A stretch of 64,000 bases of DNA from Psococerastis gibbosa (taxonomy: Eukaryota; Arthropoda; Insecta; Psocodea; Psocidae). The notes beneath the pieces are model-generated. The model was given only the letters and a program-made list of their open reading frames with translations. It was not told where the DNA came from and did no database searches. The stretch covers positions 8,418,874 through 8,482,873 of the forward strand of contig OZ020490.1 of assembly GCA_963971405.1 (NCBI GenBank). Reading direction: 5' to 3'. Positions 42,801 to 51,800 of the stretch are shown piece after piece (the first letter of the stretch is position 1; every line of letters starts with the position of its first letter). The position numbers and the translations under genes were made by a program.

Positions 42801-45800
42801 CTGGAGTCTCTTAGGGAGACAACTATAGTCTTGCAGATTCTGCAATGAAGGTGCGGAGGACCTGCGATGCGATGCGATGCAATCGCACGAAGAAGAGCAG
42901 CATGCTCGGAAAGCTTGCAGTTACATGTAAAAGACCTACCACTTCTGAATCCCCTCAAGATCCTGGCTCTCGTGAGGGAGATAGGCCTCGAGAAAGTGAT
43001 GTAGAAGTGATGTAGATACTTTGTTGTAGGGGGCACAATAGGCCAATAGGCTTAAGTGCACACAGGTAACACCTGTACCCCAACTTATATAAAAAAAAAA
43101 AAAAAAAAATGGTCAATGGTAAATGTGGTATTGACGTTTTAGCAGACATTAAAGACATACTAAAAATGTCTGCTACCACGTTAAAACCATATTTACCATT
43201 GACGTATGTGGAAACCCCGCCTTAGGAGTATATCAGGTGTCACGTCATACTAAACTTCTATAGGGACATTCGCTCCAGCGAAGGATAATTTCTAAATATC
43301 TGGTGGCACCTGCCATGCCTTCTTCAGCGAATCAGAGCACGCCTTGGGTACTTCCAAACAATAAAAAAAACTGCATGGAGTGCCCTAATTGGTCCAAGAA
43401 GGGGCCACCTATAACATAAAAAAATATCCTTTGTGGGAACGAATGTCCCAACTCACCTTTACGCGTATTTTTTTATTCGAATATTTTGATTTCGAATATA
43501 AAACCAGAATAGAAATTGGACCAATCAGGAAACAGGAGGAAACGATGTAAAAATTGTACCAAAATTAGCGTATTATGTTAATACATTGAAACCTTTACTC
43601 CTTCACATTCACTCCACAATATGGCGCCCATTCCACCGACCGGCTAGGGCTATTTGCAAAAACAGTGACGTGGTAGCTGACATTGAAGACTTAGGCGTGG
43701 TTTCCACCGACCTCGCATTGCAGAATTGACGGAAATGTTTATTTTCCTCTATGCCATAGTTAAAATTGATCAATGATCATACAGTAAAATCACAAACAAA
43801 CTAAAATTAAAAAATGGCGTCATGGGATATGTTAAGTACAAACATTTTAATAGATTTCTATAAAAAGAAAAATTCTAATTTCCGTCAATGTCATTTGCAT
43901 TCTGCAATGCGAGGTCGGTGGAGACGCCACCTAAGTCTTGAATGTCTCCTACCACGTCACCGTTTTTGTAAATAGCCCTAGCCGGTCGGTGGAATGGGCG
44001 CCTATGAACCAGATTGAATAATACAAATTCCATATTCGTATAAAAAATGCACCGCTTATAGAGAGAATACCGTATTTTAATTGAATACACGCTACTCACT
44101 CTATCCTTTTTATAGGTCTCTGGCAGATAGTTATAGTCGGAAACCTCAGGTAAAACTATAAGAAATCCTAGAATATCCCCCAACGTGAATCCCTCGGAAT
44201 AGTGCTTGCCGTGGCTTTCGTGAAATTTAGTCCCTTTCCTCGATCTCCACGAATATCCGAACTTGTCATAACCACAAGGTGCCTGTAAACAAAATTAAAT
44301 AAATAATATATTTTATACAATAATAAGGCTCCAGGCAGAAGCAGAACATCCTGGTTGGAAAACCTGAGGCAGTGGTTTGGCAACCAAAACTAACATCCTT
44401 TGGCCAAGTGAAGAACGAAAAGTATCGCCTTTTGTAATGACAATGTAATAATCCAAGGGAAGATAGAAGGACAGAGGGCTCCCGGCAGAAGAAAAACGTC
44501 CTGGTTGAAAACTATGAGGCAATGGTTTGGCAACCAAACTAACATCCTTTGGCCATGTGAGGAACGAAAAGTATCGCCTTCTATAATGTAATAATCCAAG
44601 GGTAGACAGAAGGACAGAGCGCTCCCGGCAGAAGAAGTCCTGCTTTGAAAAGGGAAGTAGTGCTTTTGTTAAAACCACTGCCTCAGGTTTTTCAACCAGG
44701 ATGTTCTTCTGCTGGGAGCCACGCGGTTTCTGTATCCAATCGCCGCATGACATCATCATTAGGGACTCGATTTCTCCAGGATATCCACACCATTCGTCTC
44801 TATAACCACATCTCAAATGCACATCGCTTGTGTCAACGTTCATCCCTCCGTACAATATAGAACTATTGAGAACACATAACATTTCACCATTCCATTCACG
44901 ATTTTACGAACACTTATTCCACGGTTGCCGGGTAAAAGAAAAACAGCCTACCTGTAAATTGGCATAATCCTGTGCCCATCCTATTCGCACAGCACCACCA
45001 TCGGGGAGGTCCACAATTTGCGCCTCCCAGTACCAGGCCCCCCGGCTGACAGAATGGGTACATCTAATGGTCGAGTACCCTTTGTCACCGATGACTGTAA
45101 GACGGTCGTCAGATACCTTGAGTTGCGGTGCGCGGTCGTGAAGAGCCAGAAGAGCAGTGCCGGATGCCACAGCACGGTAGAGCCAGGGCGGAATAGGCTT
45201 TCCGGCCCAGTCTGGACTTTCATCGAACTCCTGGAAATAAAATAGAGTGTTTATTAAGCGGTGTCCACACTAGGCCGCCGTTGGCTGTTGGCAAAGCCAA
45301 TAAAACGTGGAGGTGGCCGTTGGCATGAGCTTCTGAGTCAACGGTTCGCCGATGAAAATCGCAAGTGTCGGTCTCCATCAAAGGAAGCCAGAGAGAGCGG
45401 GTAGAGGGGAGGTGCCAACTGTTGGCTCCACGCGGCGCGCAGGTATATCCTCCTAGTACATTCTCATGGGCGGACATTTTGCGACTGAATGTCATCTTTC
45501 GGTGTAGACGGAAGGCCAACAGTCAGATTTGCCGCGTTGTCTTTGCCGAATTGGCAGTTCCAACATCCAACGGCGGCATAGTGTGGACATCGCGTATAAA
45601 TAGAATAGAAACACAGGAATGTAAGGTAGAATAGGAAATATGAATCTGCGGTTGGACCTTCCATTGAGAATGGTGAAATGTTATGAGTTCCTAATCGTTC
45701 TATATGGTAGGGAGGGATGAACGTTAGGCGGCTAGTCCACCGACGGGAATTTTCAATGTGAATATGTCATGACGTGGTAGCAGACATCATTAATAAGTCT

Positions 45801-48800
45801 CTGCCATATTATAACTTAATTTATAATAGATAAGTTAAGTATCTACATAAGAGTCTCCTTAAAATACGACAGAGACTTATTAATGATGTCTGCTACAACG
45901 TCATGACACATTCACATTGAAAATTCCCGTCGGTGGAATAGCCGCCTTAAAACAATCTAGGGAGAACTGAATCAGTCAGCATTTTCCAGATTGTAAAATG
46001 TAATCAAAACATACTGACATTTATCATCAAGGTTACGGCCGCTCCATGCGGAACTGAACGGGATTTCCACCCGATGATTCCATTCACCTCCTATGCGATG
46101 CCTATGGATTTGACTCGGCCAGGATGTAGTAGTGGGAGCCATTTCTGTTGTGCAGATGCAAAACCTAAACTGTACATAATCTAAGAATAGAATCTGCTAG
46201 TTGGGCGTGCAAACGTCAGTGTTTTATAGATTGTAAATAGAAAAAAAAGCGCTACATACAGGCAATTTGTATGAGGGGAACGGCCACTCCAAAAGGAACC
46301 GAACGGGATTGTACTCACTTGCCTATGCGGTGTATGTGGATCTGACTCGGCCAGGATGTAGTAGTGGCAACCATCTTTGTTGTGCGGATGCAAAACCTAA
46401 ACTGTACATAATCTAAGAATGGAATCTGCTAGTTGGGCGTGTTAACGTCAGTGTTTTATAGATTGTAAAGAGTAAACAAAACGCGACATGGAGGCAATTT
46501 GCATGCGGGGAACGGCCACTCCAAAAGGAACCGAACGGGATTTCCACCCGATGATTGTACTCACCTGCCTATGCGGTGCATGTGGATCTGACTCTGCCAG
46601 GATGTAACGGTAGCCATCTTTGTTGTGCGGATGCTCGAGAGGATAGCCATGAGAGGGAAGCTTCGGGATTAGATCGCTAGGAACGCCACGCTTCTTTATT
46701 ACGTTTGGATCAGTCACTAGCTTCCGTTTAGCGCGACCTTTTGCCAGAGGAACTGAAACACGTGTAGTGATGGGGTAAAGACACTGAATTACAATCAAGA
46801 AATTGTTGATTTGATTCCCAGACCTGCGACATTTTTTACCCCAGAACCCCAGTATAGTTTTTTTATTATCATTATTTAATATATTTTATATTTAGGCGGC
46901 GATTCCACCGACCGGCTAGGGCTAATACAAAAACGGGGACGTGGTAGCAGATATTCAAGACTTAGGCGGGGTTTCCACAACCTCGCATTGCAGAATGCCA
47001 ATGACATTGACGGAAATTGGAATTTTTCTTTTTATAGAAATCTATTAAAATGTTTGTACTTTTTTAATTATAGTTTGTTTGTTTGTGATTTTACTGTGGC
47101 ATAGAGGAAAACAAACATTTCCGTCAATGTCATTTGCATTTTGCAATGCGAGGTCGGTGGAAACCCCGCCTAAGTCTTGAATGTCTGCTACCACGTCACC
47201 GTTTTTTTTATTTAACCCTAGCCGGTCGGTGGAATCGGCGCCTAACACAGATACAGTTCACTTTAAAACCAGTTACACCTGTACAAAAAAAAAAATGAAA
47301 TAGCAAACATGAGATTGAAAGTGTGGTTATTTCCTGTTATGTTCATACATTGTAAACGAGGTCCCCTCATTCATATCATAGCTAATTCCAACACGAAGGT
47401 TCCATAGTTGAAGCAATGCCTAAACGTGCAAACGACAGAGACTATGTTATGTATGAATTGAGAGTCCTTTGACACCCTGAAGGAGGTACTAGCAAGATCG
47501 ATGAAGAAGTAGCCGGTGTAGGTTGACATCTAGGACGCGTACCAGTGTACCAATGGCCAAAAATTCATGAGGAAACCGTTGTTAGAATTATTTGAATTCT
47601 CAGTGCAATCCAAAATCACCAGAGCCCTCAGCGGCACTCCACCTAACTACTGTTCTGATGCAATCATGATAATGACTGTACAATAAAAATGCTCTCAATA
47701 ATTTCACTGTATTTATTCAAACCATTTATTAATTAATTTAATTATTTATTAATTGAATTATTTATTTATGTATTTATTTCAATCTCAATAATTGTGTCAG
47801 GAATACCATGGGTGGTTGGCGGCATAGGGCAAGAACCATCGGGTCATAAAGTTCCATGAAAAGCATTCCAAGCCTAGCTCAAAAATATTCCAGCCTAGCT
47901 CAATGATTCAGTTAATATTCCAGCCTATTTGACAGTTTTTTTTTTGTCCCAGTTGCTAGAATATCTGAGGAGCTCCGAATTCCAGGATTTGAAATCATAA
48001 TTGTTGGTCAGGTATCGTATGGTATTCAGGATTGTTTTTTTTTTCCTATTGCCAAATTTTACTCCATAGTACTTACCTTCAGGCTGTTTCCCGACAAATT
48101 TACTAACGCCTTCATATGATGGCCTAATCATATCGGTTTCCATGTTGAGGAGCCCGTAGTTAGTTCCGTCCAATGTTTCTTCCGCTCTAAATAGTGTTCC
48201 AGTTTCTTTAGTCAGAGCCCGTAGTATCTAAAAATTATAAACAGTTTTAACACCAGAATGTAACATTTAAAATATTTTTATGTACAAAAAAAATAGATTC
48301 ACAACTGAGATTGGGAGAAAATCATAACAAAATACTAGTATAATAGACCCCCTCCGTGCACGAATTTATAATTTGGACTATTTTAGACAACTAATTTTGT
48401 TTAGGCTATTTATTATTGACGACGTCTAGAACCTACATTGTATTGTAACTTGCAATTAAAATGAAAAAATAAATAACCTATTGTATTGACTATTTAAGAG
48501 AAACTAACTTCCCTAAATTGCTTAGAGACCATCTCTTAGAGAAGCTTTCCACACTGTCACTGAGCACAATGACAGAACTACCTGATTTTGACGATTTTTA
48601 CTTTCTTGTCAATTAGGCTACTTGTTGATTACTACTAGTATTGTATAATTTAACAGAAATATATATTTATTTATATCCGGAACCCAACGACTCTCTCTGG
48701 CAATCGCCTAGGATATCACCTATCCCAAAGCACTGAATTAGTCGATGGCATTGTATATTCTAGACCGGTCAGACTAACACATTACCACACAGTAGTAATG

Positions 48801-51800
48801 GCAGGGCACGAAATGCATAATTGAGCTTGAATTTCCTATCATTTTTTCAAAAAACATTTTTTTGCCCAAAACCAAATACTTTTTTGGGAAAGCAACCTGT
48901 CCGGTTTCGTTACTCTTTTAAACACCTTAAACATGCCTGAAGGTAGAAATCATCGATAGAAACGTTTCGCAGAAAAATTATTTTTTAGTCATTTTTCATT
49001 CAAATTTAGTTATTTTTATTTTTTTTACCCCCCGAAGCAAACTATCAAGGGGCAAGAGACCCCCCTCATTTTATTAACATTAATAAGGGCTACAATATAC
49101 GTGAATTAAAAAGAAATCGTTGGAGCCGTTTTTGAGAAATAATTTTTTTAGACGTTTTTTGGAGTTTTTTGAGAATAAAACCCCCCTAACTTGAGTTAGC
49201 CCTAAATAAAAAAAATGATCCCGAGGTATGATTTTTATGAACCAACATGCTGAATTCCATAAAAATTCACTGTGTAGTTTGCCCACAAATCGACGAACAG
49301 ACAGACCGACAGACATTTCGTTACAACCACTTTTTTGGGTTCCTGGGACCTCAAAACGTGTAGATCCGTTGAAATCATGGAATCGAAAATTTTGACTATC
49401 ACAAAGCTTTCCTTATACTACGTATAAATTGGAAAGCAATAAATTGGAAAGCAAAAACAGTCTCAATGAAATTGCGAAAGTAATGAAGACCAAGAAGCAT
49501 ACCCTACCACTATTACTGTGTTGTATCGTATTATATTGGTCTAAGCATTCTTGGCTATGCAATCGTCCCATCGATCAATTCAGTGCATTGGGTAGGGATA
49601 CCAGGTGTCCGGTCTTTTGTACCTCTGTCCGTTGAAAAAAATAAATGCCTTGTCCGGTTTTTTCGCTCGTGTACAAAAATTTGTTTTTTTGGAGGATAGA
49701 ACGAAACCATTTTCAAAATTACAGTAACAGAAATTGAAAATGTCAACTCTCAAGTCTCATTTTACATTTTTATTTAAGTTACGGTAGGCTACGGACCTAC
49801 GGCTAACTTGCTAGCTACTATGATATAAAGCTCCTCAAAATTCACTAAATTTAAGACTAGAAAAAAATTACCTTTATTAAAAAAAATCTACACTAGATAG
49901 AATGGCCCATTGACTCCCTGTCCGGTTTTTATGTTTTGCAAATCTGGCAACCGTATTTGGGATGGGAAAATTTTAGCCATAGGACATTATTTACCTAGGA
50001 ACTATTACAGTACAATCCTAATGAATAAATAGGAAAGTATGTATGAGTTCACTCGTACCGGTTCTTGTGTTTTTTTTACAGCAGTAATACTGAAAGTACG
50101 TAAGTCGTAAATGCAAATTTCCTATGAAGGCTTGTGGTTTTTAATAATTTTTCATAAGGAATTTATTTATTTATTCAAAAATATCCTTTGTCTACAAAAT
50201 ATCTCTCCGTCAATTTGAAAATATTGCGACGCCACAATACTTACCTACAGTACCTGCTTGAAAACGATAAAGAACAAAGGTATACTGTAAGTTACGCCTG
50301 GAATCTAATAGAAGCGATAAGCTCCCAGTGCTGTTGTTTTGCAGTACCAAGGTCACGTTCTCTAGGCAATGGCCAGCAGGGATATCCAAAATGGCAGCCA
50401 GGGGTGACAATCTTTCAAAACCGCGAAAATGTATTTGTATGTAGTAAAGCCGGGGATTTCGGTTTTTTAAAATAATTTTTCGCGTTTGAGCGAATCATGA
50501 ATAATTAAATAATAAATAAATAATGTGTTTATTTCCTTACACAACCACTATAAAATATATCGTGAAATTATGCACTAACAGTGAAGGGGAAACCCTGTAG
50601 AACAAAAAATTCTGTGATGGGCCCCTATAACCAGGGGCGTAAGGTTGGGGGGGGGGGGCGCGGTCCAACTTGCCCCCCCCCCCAGCTCCTTTAGGGGGGG
50701 GGGGCTTTGCAACTACCCCATGGATTTCGGACATTATTTGTATTGTTTCCGTATGAATTTTTTGCCATTGGCAAACTGGAATACGTTCTTGATATCAACC
50801 TACACCGGCTACAAGCGATAATGGACAAGCTGAGACAAGCTTACCATTGACGCAATGAAACAGGTGAAAGCATGACTTACCCAAGTACAGATACAAGTCA
50901 TTGCTAACGTTATATTGACATTGAATAACTTAGTAATAATGGGAATTATTATTATCATCAATATTAGAAGAAACTAAGAAGGTACTAGGTAGGGATATTT
51001 CAAATCATTATTTTTGAAGGTTTTAAGAAAGCAAGCTCCACCCCAGGAGAGGATTGGCGATTACTGGGCTTGTCGGGGCTTGTGGTCCAGCGGTTAAGAC
51101 GACGCCCCGGTTAGGCGTAGATCGTCGGTTCGAATCCTGCCAAGCCTAGTTTTTTCCATATCCTCTAATTTCGTTTATAACGAGGAGGTTACCTCTTCAA
51201 CCAAAGTTAATTTGATGTCAGTGTTATATATACCATATAATACTACAATGTACTCCACCTCAGGACATGATACGCAGTACTGGGCATTGGGCAACTGAAT
51301 TTAAAATACCGTAATATACTGTACAATATATCTGTCGTAGTTCATCGACGTCAAGTAGACGTCTCAGTCTTCTGACGGTTTCCCGCCTCGGGAATTAGGC
51401 ATTACAATGCCGTGGCCAGCAGCCTTACCAATAAAAAAATTTTATGGATTCAAGGCCGTTGTCACAAGGAGGATGAAGGAATGTCCACTCTCTTGCTTGG
51501 ACGAGTCCAGGGAACTAAATTGAGATACACAACCCAGTCACAAACCCTCCCCCCCCCTTTCCGTTTAACGTGGGCTTTCACATGAAACTTGTTTTGTTGC
51601 TTTCAACAATTACAAGTACAAGGAAAGCTTTGTAACGGTCAAAATTTTCGATTCCGGGATTTCAGTGGATTTACACGTTTAGAGATCCCAGGAACCCCAA
51701 AAAGTGGGTTTTACGAAATGTCTGTCTGTCGATTTATGGGAAAACTACACGGTAGAATTTGATGAAAATACAGTAGATTCCCAAAAATTGCACACGGGAC

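Larger units (their letters stand above)
46020..46660. repeat. Tandem triplication of an exon-intron segment in ASH2
   Basis: Three copies of a unit of about 232-246 bp lie head to tail. Each carries the exon 4 3' end, its donor, and shared intron strings such as ggaacggccactcc and gaatctgctagttgggcgtg. The copy next to exon 4 is the functional one. Confidence 0.85.

Noticed and set aside
44313-44882. A 189-codon minus-strand frame next to ASH2 exon 6
   Set aside because: It is composed of three tandem repeat units in the intron, and the true SPRY exons on either side are joined by good splice sites.
51063-51136. A genuine tRNA-Thr gene
   Set aside because: The sequence continues into a tail shared with another copy at 21540, position 33 is C, and the T stem has a mismatch. 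A SINE explains it better.
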